A DNA stretch of 19,856 nucleotides from positions 1 to 19,856 of the forward strand of contig JAENVT010000102.1 of assembly GCA_016650435.1 (NCBI GenBank), written 5' to 3'. The DNA comes from Ilumatobacteraceae bacterium. GTDB taxonomy: Bacteria > Actinomycetota > Acidimicrobiia > Acidimicrobiales > Ilumatobacteraceae. The position numbers and the translations under genes were made by a program. Below are positions 1-9,612 of the stretch, in pieces. The notes beneath the pieces are model-generated. The model was not told the DNA's origin. It was given only the letters and a program-made list of their open reading frames with translations, and searched no databases. Positions within the stretch are counted from its first letter, which is position 1; every line of letters starts with the position of its first letter.

Positions 1-155
1 GGGCATGGCCGATCAGGATCAGATTCGACCTGGACGACGCGGGGTGCGAAATCGGTCGGGCGCTCAGCACGCTCGGCCACGATCGTTACCCACCGCCCGG
101 TGAGGGGATTCAGACGCAGTTGACTCACAGCACTTTTAAGCCTACGACGTTTCAT
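1..155 (-). CDS. galT: Galactose-1-phosphate uridylyltransferase, N-terminal fragment (cut by window edge)
   Basis: GalT exchanges UMP between UDP-glucose and galactose-1-phosphate in the Leloir pathway. Only the first ~51 codons are present. They read from an ATG at 155-153 and contain QLRLNPLTGRWVTIVAERAE followed by RPTDF, which matches the conserved GalT N-terminus (R-x-NPLTG-x-WV-x-I-x-x-x-RA-x-RP). The frame stays open to the window edge. An in-frame GTG at 128-126 would put the conserved motif right at the N-terminus; a TAGGCT box lies ten bases upstream of it, so this shorter start is a real alternative. With the ATG, the gene overlaps the methyltransferase stop by 14 nt, suggesting that the two are read together. 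Family assignment is firm for so short a piece; the catalytic HPH region lies outside the window. Confidence 0.8.
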   Translation of the reverse strand, partial: MKRRRLKSAVSQLRLNPLTGRWVTIVAERAERPTDFAPRVVQVESDPDRPC

Positions 156-915
156 TCCTTACTTGACGGACGGGGGTGTGAATTGTGCGATAAACCGTGA
201 CATGTCGTGGACTGTCGGCGGTGAACTGCGTACGGTCCGCGTCTTCCCATCGTTGATCTAGACGAAATCCAGAAGCTTCGGCCATCGAGTCGAGTTGCTC
301 GACGGTCGCGTACCGGATTGCCCACGGTCGCATACGCACGCTGCCCGATTCACTCAGCGAGATGTAGTGACCGTGCGCGGTCTGTGCTTGTTCGTCGTGC
401 GTCGTGACACTCAAGACCACCGCGTCGGCTGTCATCGAACGCACGCTGACCGACGACCCGGGTTGGGGCTCTGGTACGAAGGCCTCGATCACGAACGCGC
501 CGCCGGGCACCAACCGCTCGCTCGCCGCCGCGAAACACGCTTGTTGACGGTCCTCGGTCAAGAGGCCGAAGAACGTGTTGAAGGCGACGAAGATCAGCGC
601 GAACGGCCCGTCCGGCTGGTCGTCGACCATGTCGCCGATGCATCCTCGAACGGACTGCCGCTGGTCGTTCTCGTTCAACCGGACGAGCATCGCGGCGCTG
701 GCGTCAAGTCCGACGACCTGCACGCCGCGGGTCGCCAAAGGAATTGCCAGGCGTCCGGTACCGACACCGAGCTCGAGTACCGGCAGATCATCGAACTCGG
801 CCGCGAGCGTGGCGAGCATGTTGACCGTTGCATCGATGTTCGTGATGTCGGTGTACCAGTCGTCGTACACGTCGGCAAAGGCGTCGCCATACGTCGAGTT
901 GGTATAGCCATCCAT
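142..915 (-). CDS. Class I SAM-dependent methyltransferase
   Basis: A 257-residue protein with a Rossmann-type methyltransferase fold. The SAM-binding motif I is LELGVGTGRLAIPL (residues ~47-60), and the strand-2 acidic residue is D71 in VVGLDASAAML. A motif resembling FALIFVAFNTFFGLL follows, then LVPGGAFVIEAFVPEP, both typical of Methyltransf_25/11 proteins. The last ~70 residues are a beta-rich cap of the kind seen in small-molecule methyltransferases. The open frame runs far upstream, but the homologous part begins at the ATG at 915; the extension would be antisense to the cysteine desulfurase. The stop overlaps the galT start. It is divergent from the cysteine desulfurase, with 36-60 nt between starts. 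The substrate cannot be told from the sequence. Confidence 0.85.
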   Translation of the reverse strand: MDGYTNSTYGDAFADVYDDWYTDITNIDATVNMLATLAAEFDDLPVLELGVGTGRLAIPLATRGVQVVGLDASAAMLVRLNENDQRQSVRGCIGDMVDDQPDGPFALIFVAFNTFFGLLTEDRQQACFAAASERLVPGGAFVIEAFVPEPQPGSSVSVRSMTADAVVLSVTTHDEQAQTAHGHYISLSESGSVRMRPWAIRYATVEQLDSMAEASGFRLDQRWEDADRTQFTADSPRHVTVYRTIHTPVRQVRNETS

Positions 916-962
916 CGCACCATCTTCGACCACTGCAGCCGTCGACGGCCAATGGGCGGGCG

Positions 963-968
963 TAGCCT
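963..968 (+). promoter_or_regulatory. Candidate -10 box for a leaderless cysteine desulfurase transcript
   Basis: TAGCCT is followed by seven bases and then the in-frame GTG at 976. This matches the TANNNT-N7-start arrangement at ligA in this window. If real, transcription would begin at or next to the GTG, and the upstream ATG at 952 would not be the start. No convincing -35 was seen. Confidence 0.4.
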
Positions 969-975
969 GGGTGCC

Positions 976-2112
976 GTGCACGACGGCTACACCTATCTCG
1001 ATCATGCGGCGACGACACCGATGCGTGCCGACGCGGTCGAGGCAATGCTGCCGTTCCTGAGCGAACGGTTCGCCAATCCGTCGGGGTCTCACCGCTTCGC
1101 CAGGCAGGTGCGGAAGTCGATCGACGAGGCTCGCGACGATGTCGCCGACGTGCTCGGTTGCCGGCCGGGTGAGGTGATCTTCACCAGTGGCGGTACCGAA
1201 GCCGACAACACCGCGATCTTCGGCACGCTGGAGCGTCGTGGCGGCTTGGCTCTGTGCCCCGCGGTCGAGCACCACGCGGTGTTGCACGCGGTTGAGGCGC
1301 GCGGTGGCCGCGTGGTCGGCGTCGACGCGGCGGGGCGAGTTGATCTCGAACGGCTGGCAACGGAGCTGACCAATGTGTCGTTGGTCAGCGTGATGGCCGT
1401 CAACAACGAGGTTGGCACCATCACCGATATCGCCGAGGCCGCCGCGGTTGTCAACCGTGCCGCACCCGACGCGGTGGTGCACACCGATGCGGTGCAGGCG
1501 GCGTGTTGGCTCAACCTTCGACTGATCACGCCGCACGTTGATCTGATGTCGCTGTCGGCGCACAAGTTCGGCGGACCCAAGGGTGTCGGCGTGCTGGTGG
1601 CGCGCGGTCGTTCGGCGTTCGCTCCGATGCTTGTCGGCGGCGGCCAGGAACGCGAGCGCCGCAGTGGCACCCACAACGTCGCTGGGATCATCGCCATGGC
1701 AACAGCGTTGCGAGCCACCGACAGCGAGCGAGCGGCCGAGAACATCAGAGTTGCCGAGCTGCGAGATTCGCTGGTCGATGGGCTGCGCGCCGAACTCGAC
1801 GACATCCACGAAACCGTCGACCGCGCCCACAAGGTCGCCGGCTCGGCGCATGTGTGCATCGACGGGATCGAAAACGAGGCGCTGCTGTATCTCCTCGACG
1901 AAGCAGGCGTGTGCGCTAGCGCTGCCTCGTCGTGTGCCAGCGGGGCAATGGAGCCTTCTCACGTCTTGGCAGCAATGGGCGTCCCCAACGAGCGGGCCCG
2001 TGGCGCATTGCGGCTGACGCTCGGCCGCACGACGACCGCCGATGACATCGCCGTCGCAACGGCCGCGATCGTCGAGTCGGTCCGCCGGCTGCGCAACGGG
2101 CGTGCAGCATGA
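976..2112 (+). CDS. iscS: Cysteine desulfurase (IscS/NifS family, class V aminotransferase fold)
   Basis: A PLP enzyme that removes sulfur from L-cysteine as a persulfide, for Fe-S clusters and tRNA thiolation. From GTG 976 it has 378 residues. It opens with the family hallmark YLDHAATTPM, then has FTSGGTEADN, HTDAVQA, the PLP lysine K197 in SAHKFGGPKG, RSGTHNVAG, and the persulfide cysteine C320 in ASSCASGAMEPSHVLAAMG. The start is chosen because family members begin within a few residues of YLDHAATT and because a -10-like box sits seven bases upstream; ATG 952 (386 residues) is the alternative. The stop overlaps the mnmA start as ATGA, so the two are translationally coupled. This fits a direct role in supplying sulfur to MnmA. 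The same pair occurs in mycobacteria. The open frame upstream of 952 is antisense to the methyltransferase and is not real. Confidence 0.95.
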   Translation: MHDGYTYLDHAATTPMRADAVEAMLPFLSERFANPSGSHRFARQVRKSIDEARDDVADVLGCRPGEVIFTSGGTEADNTAIFGTLERRGGLALCPAVEHHAVLHAVEARGGRVVGVDAAGRVDLERLATELTNVSLVSVMAVNNEVGTITDIAEAAAVVNRAAPDAVVHTDAVQAACWLNLRLITPHVDLMSLSAHKFGGPKGVGVLVARGRSAFAPMLVGGGQERERRSGTHNVAGIIAMATALRATDSERAAENIRVAELRDSLVDGLRAELDDIHETVDRAHKVAGSAHVCIDGIENEALLYLLDEAGVCASAASSCASGAMEPSHVLAAMGVPNERARGALRLTLGRTTTADDIAVATAAIVESVRRLRNGRAA

Positions 2113-3137
2113 AAGTCCTCGTTGCCCTCAGCGGCGGGGTCGATTCATCGGTGGCCGCTGCCGAATTGCTCGATGCCGGTCATCACGTCGTCGGGATCAC
2201 GATGCGCCTGTGGGGAGGCGAGAGCGACACCGGCTGCTGTTCGGTTGCCGATGTCGATGATGCCCGCCGCGTGGCCCAACAACTCGACATCGACCATCTC
2301 GTCTTCAACTTCTCCGACGAGTTCAACACCCATGTCGTCGCTCCATATGTGCAGGCCCACAGCCAAGGTCTCACGCCAAACCCCTGCATCGAATGTAATC
2401 GACATCTGAAGTTCGATCGACTCAGCGAGCGTGCCGATCTGCTGGGCTTCGATGCCATCGCAACCGGTCATCACGCCCGTGTCGAGAGCGTCGGCGATCG
2501 ACGATTCGTGCATCGCGGAGCGGATTCGGCAAAGGACCAGAGCTACGTGGTGCACATGCTGCCGCAACGCGAACTGCGCCGCACCATGTTTCCCGTCGGG
2601 CACCTCACCAAGGCGCAGGTCCGCGACAGGGCCGCGGCGCTCGGGCTGCGAACCGCGGAGAAACCCGACAGTCAAGACGTGTGCTTCATCACACAGACCG
2701 GCGGGCGCGCGACGTTCCTCGGCAACCGGATCCCGTTCCGTAAGGGAACCGTCGTCGACTCGGCCGGAACGGTGCTAGGTGACGTTCCTGCGATCGAGAT
2801 GGTGACGCTCGGACAGCGCCGCGGCATCGGCCTCCCGGGTGGCGGGCCCAAGCGGTATGTCACGCACATCGATCAGACCACGGCGACGGTCGTGGTCGGC
2901 GATGAATCCGATCTCTACGTCAGCGAGGTACTGCTCGGCAATGTCGTGTGGGCAGATCAGCCCTACACGGGCGACGTGATGGTGCAATGCAGCGCCCACG
3001 GCACGGCGGTGCGTGCATCGCTTCAGGGCGGCATCGTCCGCTGGAGCAGCCCCCAACGACGCGTCGCACCCGGCCAGAGTGTGGTCTTCTTCGATCCCAC
3101 CGACTCCTACGTGCTCGGTGGGGGCATCGCCCGCTAA
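2109..3137 (+). CDS. mnmA: tRNA-specific 2-thiouridylase MnmA
   Basis: MnmA adenylates U34 of tRNA-Lys/Glu/Gln and inserts sulfur to give 2-thiouridine. The 342-residue protein has the PP-loop SGGVDSS at residues 8-14 and the GITMRLW segment. The NPCIECN motif contains the conserved first catalytic cysteine C96, with an additional C93. ATGHHARV and DQSYVVHML (the ATP/tRNA-binding region) come next, then KPDSQDVCFI with the second catalytic cysteine C192. A beta-barrel C-terminal part includes TLGQRRGIGLPGGGPKRYV. Length is near the usual 350-370. The start ATG shares bases with the cysteine desulfurase TGA (ATGA), so the sulfur donor and thiolase are made together. The CCSV segment (residues ~39-42) is also typical of the family. 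Nothing looks damaged. Confidence 0.97.
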   Translation: MKVLVALSGGVDSSVAAAELLDAGHHVVGITMRLWGGESDTGCCSVADVDDARRVAQQLDIDHLVFNFSDEFNTHVVAPYVQAHSQGLTPNPCIECNRHLKFDRLSERADLLGFDAIATGHHARVESVGDRRFVHRGADSAKDQSYVVHMLPQRELRRTMFPVGHLTKAQVRDRAAALGLRTAEKPDSQDVCFITQTGGRATFLGNRIPFRKGTVVDSAGTVLGDVPAIEMVTLGQRRGIGLPGGGPKRYVTHIDQTTATVVVGDESDLYVSEVLLGNVVWADQPYTGDVMVQCSAHGTAVRASLQGGIVRWSSPQRRVAPGQSVVFFDPTDSYVLGGGIAR

Positions 3138-3170
3138 CCCAGTGGAGTGTTTCGGGGCCCACCCCTTGGG

Positions 3171-3213
3171 CAGGTCACGAAATATCCGGCGCATCCGGAG
3201 AAATCGTGACCTG
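3171..3213. repeat. Hairpin repeat, copy 1 (near-perfect palindrome)
   Basis: The outer arms CAGGTCACGA (3171-3180) and TCGTGACCTG (3204-3213) are perfect 10-bp complements. Inside, TCCGG (3185-3189) pairs with CCGGA (3195-3199) around a CGCAT loop, and a 4x4 internal loop (AATA/GAAA) lies between. The 27-nt core 3177-3203 recurs exactly at 3442-3468. It lies 33 nt past the mnmA stop. It resembles REP or MITE-derived intergenic elements, and could also act as a terminator. Confidence 0.8.
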
Positions 3214-3237
3214 TCTCGCACCAGGGCCAAGCATTGC

Positions 3238-3297
3238 GATCTGGGCGCCACGGTGACTCGGAGTCCAGCCAAAATCTGGGACTGTGGCGCCCAGATC
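3238..3297. repeat. Long inverted repeat with 14-bp perfect arms
   Basis: GATCTGGGCGCCAC (3238-3251) is the exact reverse complement of GTGGCGCCCAGATC (3284-3297). Inside it, AGTCCAG (3262-3268) pairs with CTGGGACT (3276-3283) with a one-base bulge, leaving a CCAAAAT loop and a ten-base unpaired GGTGACTCGG on one side only. It is unrelated in sequence to the 3171 element. It could be a terminator, a folded RNA, or a second short mobile palindrome. Confidence 0.75.
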
Positions 3298-3329
3298 CGC
3301 TGAACGCAGTCGAGGAGGGCGCCTCGAAC

Positions 3330-3376
3330 GAAGTGTTGCCGGTGGGCACGTGCATGGTGCGGTGTGACAACACTTC
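3330..3376. repeat. Inverted repeat with 9-bp arms
   Basis: GAAGTGTTG (3330-3338) and CAACACTTC (3368-3376) are perfect complements separated by 29 bases. A smaller CGAGG/CCTCG hairpin (3311-3326) sits just before it. No T-run follows. Function unknown; it belongs to the same palindrome cluster. Confidence 0.55.
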
Positions 3377-3432
3377 GGTGGTGAACCGGCGACGCCGAAG
3401 GACTTTTTGATAGCGAGCTACCCTTTCCGAGT

Positions 3433-3477
3433 AGGTCAGGTACGAAATATCCGGCGCATCCGGAGAAAATGTGACTG
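3433..3477. repeat. Hairpin repeat, copy 2 (degraded arms)
   Basis: Bases 3442-3468 repeat the 27-nt core of copy 1 exactly and in the same orientation, starting 265 nt away. The left arm AGGTCA (3433-3438) is kept, but four extra bases (GGTA, 3439-3442) lie between it and the CGAAA of the core. The right arm has drifted (ATGTGACTGG in place of TCGTGACCTG), so the outer stem no longer pairs well. The inner TCCGG/CCGGA hairpin is intact. Confidence 0.75.
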
Positions 3478-3516
3478 GCCTCCTTGCGGCGGCATGGCCC
3501 GCTAACACGCCACTGA

Positions 3517-4398
3517 TCAGCGGTCGCGAGATGCTCGCAGCACGAGGCCGGGTCTGGTCGGAGCGATGATGAACGATTGCACGTGCAGTGCGGTGCCCCG
3601 TGGTGCGGCTTTCGTCGGTGCGAGCAGCGCATTGGCCATCGATCGCATGCGGATCTCGACGGCGTGACCCGCGGCCGGCCCGGTGAAGTCGGCGGCCTCG
3701 GTGCCGGCCAACGCGAGATCGATGCCGACGAACTCGGCGCGCGGCACCATCAATGTCTCACCCAGCACGACTGGGTCGTGCACCACGATCCCGGCAGGCA
3801 CGAACACCAGCCAACGACATGCCAGCGCGTTGAATCGGGGAACCAGCAGAACGGTCAGCGGCGCGGCCAAAAGCGCGACGAGGATTCCGATGATCCAACG
3901 TCCGCTCGCCAGCAGCAGCGGCGCGCCGAGCATGGCGGCCACCCAGGCCAGCCCGGCGACCGCGATCGGCGGCAAGAAGGCGGCAGGTGGGCGGAGGAGG
4001 AAGCGCTGCTCGTCGCCGTAGGCCAACGCCTGCACGCACTGTTGACCGAAGTCGGCACCGCCGACCAGGAAGCCGCAGATCAGCGCGCAGGCAAGGAACG
4101 CCGCACCTGGTATCGGAGACGTGCCCGCTATCCAACTGAGCACCGCTGCTCCACAACTCAACGCGCTGACCATGCGCATGACGGTCAGTCCGAGTGTCGA
4201 AGGTACGACGAGAGCCACCACACCGACGCCCCACACCAGCCATGCGCCGATCATCACGGTCATGCGAACTGCAGCGGACCGACCGTCGAGTGCATCGCCG
4301 ATCGACCACGCGCCGCCGACTCCGACTGCGAGCCACAAGATTCTCGGCCCCCACAATCCAGTCAGCGTGGCCAGCAGGCGTGACCCGGCGGAGTGCAT
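3517..4398 (-). CDS. Polytopic membrane protein of unknown function
   Basis: A 293-residue protein I do not recognise. The first ~200 residues hold about six hydrophobic segments (roughly 19-34, 46-68, 78-91, 97-115, 142-165 and 167-186). The remaining ~100 residues form a soluble tail with alternating beta-like stretches, including FVPAGIVVHDPVVLGETLMV and AEFVGIDLAL. The PAGIVVHDP-type start of the tail resembles small PH-like or OB-like domains attached to membrane proteins, but that is only an impression. It starts at ATG 4398, diverging from the MetE-like gene across a 107-nt gap, and converges on mnmA. It interrupts the otherwise conserved mnmA - MetE-like - ligA series. It is probably a real gene, since its membrane pattern and codon use look normal. 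Confidence 0.75.
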   Translation of the reverse strand: MHSAGSRLLATLTGLWGPRILWLAVGVGGAWSIGDALDGRSAAVRMTVMIGAWLVWGVGVVALVVPSTLGLTVMRMVSALSCGAAVLSWIAGTSPIPGAAFLACALICGFLVGGADFGQQCVQALAYGDEQRFLLRPPAAFLPPIAVAGLAWVAAMLGAPLLLASGRWIIGILVALLAAPLTVLLVPRFNALACRWLVFVPAGIVVHDPVVLGETLMVPRAEFVGIDLALAGTEAADFTGPAAGHAVEIRMRSMANALLAPTKAAPRGTALHVQSFIIAPTRPGLVLRASRDR

Positions 4399-4505
4399 GC
4401 CCCAAGACTTGCCGATCGGTCGGTCAATTGGCCAAAGAGCGATGAGGTTCGGCTCGTGCGTCGGCCGCCGCGGATGGAACTATGTCGCCCAGGAAGTGAC
4501 TCGGA
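4399..4505. promoter_or_regulatory. Divergent promoter region
   Basis: A 107-nt gap between the minus-strand membrane protein and the plus-strand MetE-like gene should hold both promoters. AGGAAG about ten bases before the GTG at 4506 is a plausible ribosome site. No -10 box on either strand is clear enough to name. Confidence 0.35.
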
Positions 4506-7554
<3,049 letters not shown>

Positions 7555-7608
7555 TCAGAAGTCGCGCAGCGCCGGGAACTTTCGCGGGGTGTGGCGAGTC
7601 GAATTCGC

Positions 7609-9012
7609 ATGATCACATCACGCACTGCCCTCAGCGCCGTGTCTGTCGCCGTGCTGATCGCCGGTTGCGGATCGAACCTCACACCTGTCGCTGCGCCCGA
7701 CACGTCGACCCCCTCGTCGACTACCGGCCCGACGACTACACCAGCGAAGCCGGTCGAACGAGGATGGATCGGAGGCGAGCCGAGTTGGGTCGCCGAGTAC
7801 TCAGACGCGAGCGGCGACGCGAAAGCGATGTCTTCTGCCGGCGCCGCAGCCGGCACCGTGGCCGCGGCGGCCGTAACGGACGAGGGGATTCCGCCTGGCG
7901 TCGGGCCGAGTCCCGGACTGCCGCAGCCGGTCGAGCAGGCTGGGTTGCGCGCCGGTTCGGTTGACGACAACGTCGACTTCGCTGACTTCCTCACCTATCT
8001 GGCTCGCATCCATGACCTCGGGATAACGACGCGTGCCTTCGACCCGACGGGGCGCGTTGTCGTCACCGTTGTTGGGACGTCTGGGTTGCCTGTGCCGGGC
8101 GCGCAGGTCTCAGTCTCCTCGATCGGAACCGTGGTCGCCTCGCTGCGCACGACCGCTGATGGAACCGCGCGGTTCCTGCCGGCCTTGTACGGCGCTGGCG
8201 CGATTCCCGAATTCACCTTCACGAGCGGTGACGTATCCGTCAACGCGGCTCCGGGATCGAGCGTCACCTTGCAGCCCGCGGCCGCGGGTGGCCGGTCGGG
8301 TCCGGTGGCCTTGGACGTGTTGTTCCTACTCGACGCGACCGGGTCGATGGGCGACGAGATCGGCAGGTTGAAAACGACGATTGACACCGTTGCCGCTCAG
8401 GTCGCAGGCTTCGAATCGAAGCCAGATGTCCGTTTCGCGATGACGTTGTACCGCGACGAGGGCGACACGTTCGTCACCTCGACGTTCGACTTCACCGGAG
8501 ACATTGAGGTGTTCCGCGCCGCACTGAACGATGTCGTCGCCGACGGCGGTGGCGACTATCCCGAAGCCGTCGAAGAAGGGTTGGAGTCGGCGTTGTCGGA
8601 ACCGAGCTGGCGTGACCCGGCTTCGACGTTGCAGCTCGTGTTCCTGGTTGGCGACGCGCCGCCACGGCTCGATCGCCAGGTGCCAGTTGAATATCCAGCG
8701 GCGGTCATCGATGCCGTGGCTCGTGGAATCAAGGTGTTCCCGATCGCGTCGTCGGAATCGGATGATCAGGCCGAGGCGGTGTTCCGCGAGATCGCCGCAG
8801 CGACCGGTGCCAGGTTCGTGTTCTTGTCGTACGGCGCGCAGGGCGCAGCGACCGGCGACGCGACCGACATCTCCTCGACGGACTACGAAGAGCTGCCCCT
8901 GGACGCGCTCGTCGTCCGCCTCATCGCCGAGGAGGTTGCCGCGCTGTCGGGAACGCCGGTCCAGCTCACGCCGATCACCGTTCCGCAGGTCACCAACCCC
9001 AACGGCCAATAG
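7609..9012 (+). CDS. VWA-domain lipoprotein
   Basis: A 467-residue predicted lipoprotein. A short signal peptide ends in the lipobox LIAGC (Cys20), followed by a Ser/Thr/Pro-rich linker. Residues ~145-200 form a small beta domain like carboxypeptidase-regulatory or Big/invasin modules (VVVTVVGTSGLPVPGAQVSV ... TTADGTARF). From ~residue 236 there is a von Willebrand A domain with the metal-binding MIDAS sequence DATGSM at 242-247 (LDVLFLLDATGSMGDEIGRL). It includes the DGGGDYPEAVEEGL and VFLVGDAPPRL segments common in bacterial VWA proteins. ATG 7609 is chosen because it gives a compact signal peptide; GTG 7591 would add six residues. It probably binds a protein or glycan ligand at the outer face of the membrane, ligand unknown. 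It converges on the small membrane protein with a seven-base gap. Confidence 0.88.
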   Translation: MITSRTALSAVSVAVLIAGCGSNLTPVAAPDTSTPSSTTGPTTTPAKPVERGWIGGEPSWVAEYSDASGDAKAMSSAGAAAGTVAAAAVTDEGIPPGVGPSPGLPQPVEQAGLRAGSVDDNVDFADFLTYLARIHDLGITTRAFDPTGRVVVTVVGTSGLPVPGAQVSVSSIGTVVASLRTTADGTARFLPALYGAGAIPEFTFTSGDVSVNAAPGSSVTLQPAAAGGRSGPVALDVLFLLDATGSMGDEIGRLKTTIDTVAAQVAGFESKPDVRFAMTLYRDEGDTFVTSTFDFTGDIEVFRAALNDVVADGGGDYPEAVEEGLESALSEPSWRDPASTLQLVFLVGDAPPRLDRQVPVEYPAAVIDAVARGIKVFPIASSESDDQAEAVFREIAAATGARFVFLSYGAQGAATGDATDISSTDYEELPLDALVVRLIAEEVAALSGTPVQLTPITVPQVTNPNGQ

Positions 9013-9019
9013 ACCCGGT

Positions 9020-9541
9020 TTAGAAGACTGAGAACGTCCAGGTGTACGACTGAGATCGCTGACGGGATTCCAGGATCTTCCAGAAGATCACGGTCGCGGT
9101 ATGTGTGCCCTGCGTGAACGACTCGATCAGCGCTCCCTTGGTCGGCACGAACGTCAGCGTCGCGTTGCCCCGCTCGTAGATCGTCGTTGCGGGCAGTGAG
9201 ACCTGCTGTCCTGGAACCACCTGGATCGCTGTGCTGGAGTCGGTCTGACCGTTGAGATCGTTCGGATCGATTGTTCTCAATTCGACACCGTCGATCACCA
9301 GCACGCCGGTATAGCCGGCGAGCAGATCGACGAACACCTCGGTCTGGGCAGGGACCCGCACGGCGCCACGCACGGGATCGATGTCTTCGATCGTCGGAGG
9401 GAGTGCCAGCGCGGCGCGGCCTGTAACCGACGATCTGAAGCCAACGATCACGAGGACCAGACCGGCCGCAATCACCAAACTGCACGCCAAGCGGCGCCGC
9501 TTCTGCGAGTCCAGTTGCGGCAGTTTCATACTGCTTGCCAT
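9020..9541 (-). CDS. Small single-pass membrane protein with an extracytoplasmic beta domain
   Basis: A 173-residue protein with a basic N-terminus (QKRRR) and one membrane segment at ~18-38 (LACSLVIAAGLVLVIVGF). An outside domain of ~130 residues follows, rich in beta strands (AVRVPAQTEVFVDLL, GVLVIDGVELRTI, ATLTFVPTKGALIESF, HTATVIFWKI). The strand pattern suggests an Ig-like or CopC-like sandwich, but no named family is recognised. A second in-frame ATG at 9529 is an alternative start. It diverges from the kinase-like gene with 71 nt between starts and converges on the VWA lipoprotein. Its place between two envelope proteins suggests a cell-surface role; this is inference only. Confidence 0.75.
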   Translation of the reverse strand: MASSMKLPQLDSQKRRRLACSLVIAAGLVLVIVGFRSSVTGRAALALPPTIEDIDPVRGAVRVPAQTEVFVDLLAGYTGVLVIDGVELRTIDPNDLNGQTDSSTAIQVVPGQQVSLPATTIYERGNATLTFVPTKGALIESFTQGTHTATVIFWKILESRQRSQSYTWTFSVF

Positions 9542-9596
9542 TCTTGCGGCGCCGGGCCGATTTCGCACATGAACGCCCACCGCGCCTGTGTCGCGG

Positions 9597-9602
9597 TAGC
9601 GT
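9597..9602 (+). promoter_or_regulatory. Candidate -10 box of the PASTA kinase-like gene
   Basis: TAGCGT is followed by ten bases and the ATG at 9613. No Shine-Dalgarno sequence lies between, so the leader would be absent or only a few bases long. Confidence 0.35.
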
Positions 9603-9612
9603 TCAGTACCCC

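Larger units (their letters stand above)
3138..3516. other. Palindrome-rich convergent intergenic region
   Basis: This 379-nt gap separates two genes that converge (mnmA on plus, membrane protein on minus). It holds at least four inverted repeats: 3171-3213, 3238-3297, 3330-3376 and the degraded copy around 3433-3477. No credible gene is seen. The minus-strand open frames across it translate the palindromes into a repeated FSGCAGYF-like string, best explained as repeat read-through. Some hairpins may end transcription from either side, but none carries a clear T-run. Confidence 0.7.

Noticed and set aside
295..951. N-terminal extension of the cysteine desulfurase frame
   Set aside because: It is antisense to the methyltransferase, and the family begins at YLDHAATT.
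916..1962. Long minus-strand extension of the methyltransferase frame
   Set aside because: It is antisense to the cysteine desulfurase, whose motifs are intact; its composition (RR, HR, DR-rich) is typical of a shadow frame.
3134..3508. Minus-strand frame of 124 codons in the mnmA/membrane-protein gap
   Set aside because: Its FSGCAGYF and PDAPDISY strings are translations of the duplicated palindrome; no protein-like pattern otherwise.
3577..4383. Plus-strand frame opposite the membrane protein
   Set aside because: Charged, His/Arg/Gln-rich shadow composition; the minus strand shows clear membrane helices.
7591..7608. GTG start for the VWA lipoprotein
   Set aside because: Possible, but ATG 7609 gives a standard short signal peptide with the lipobox at Cys20.
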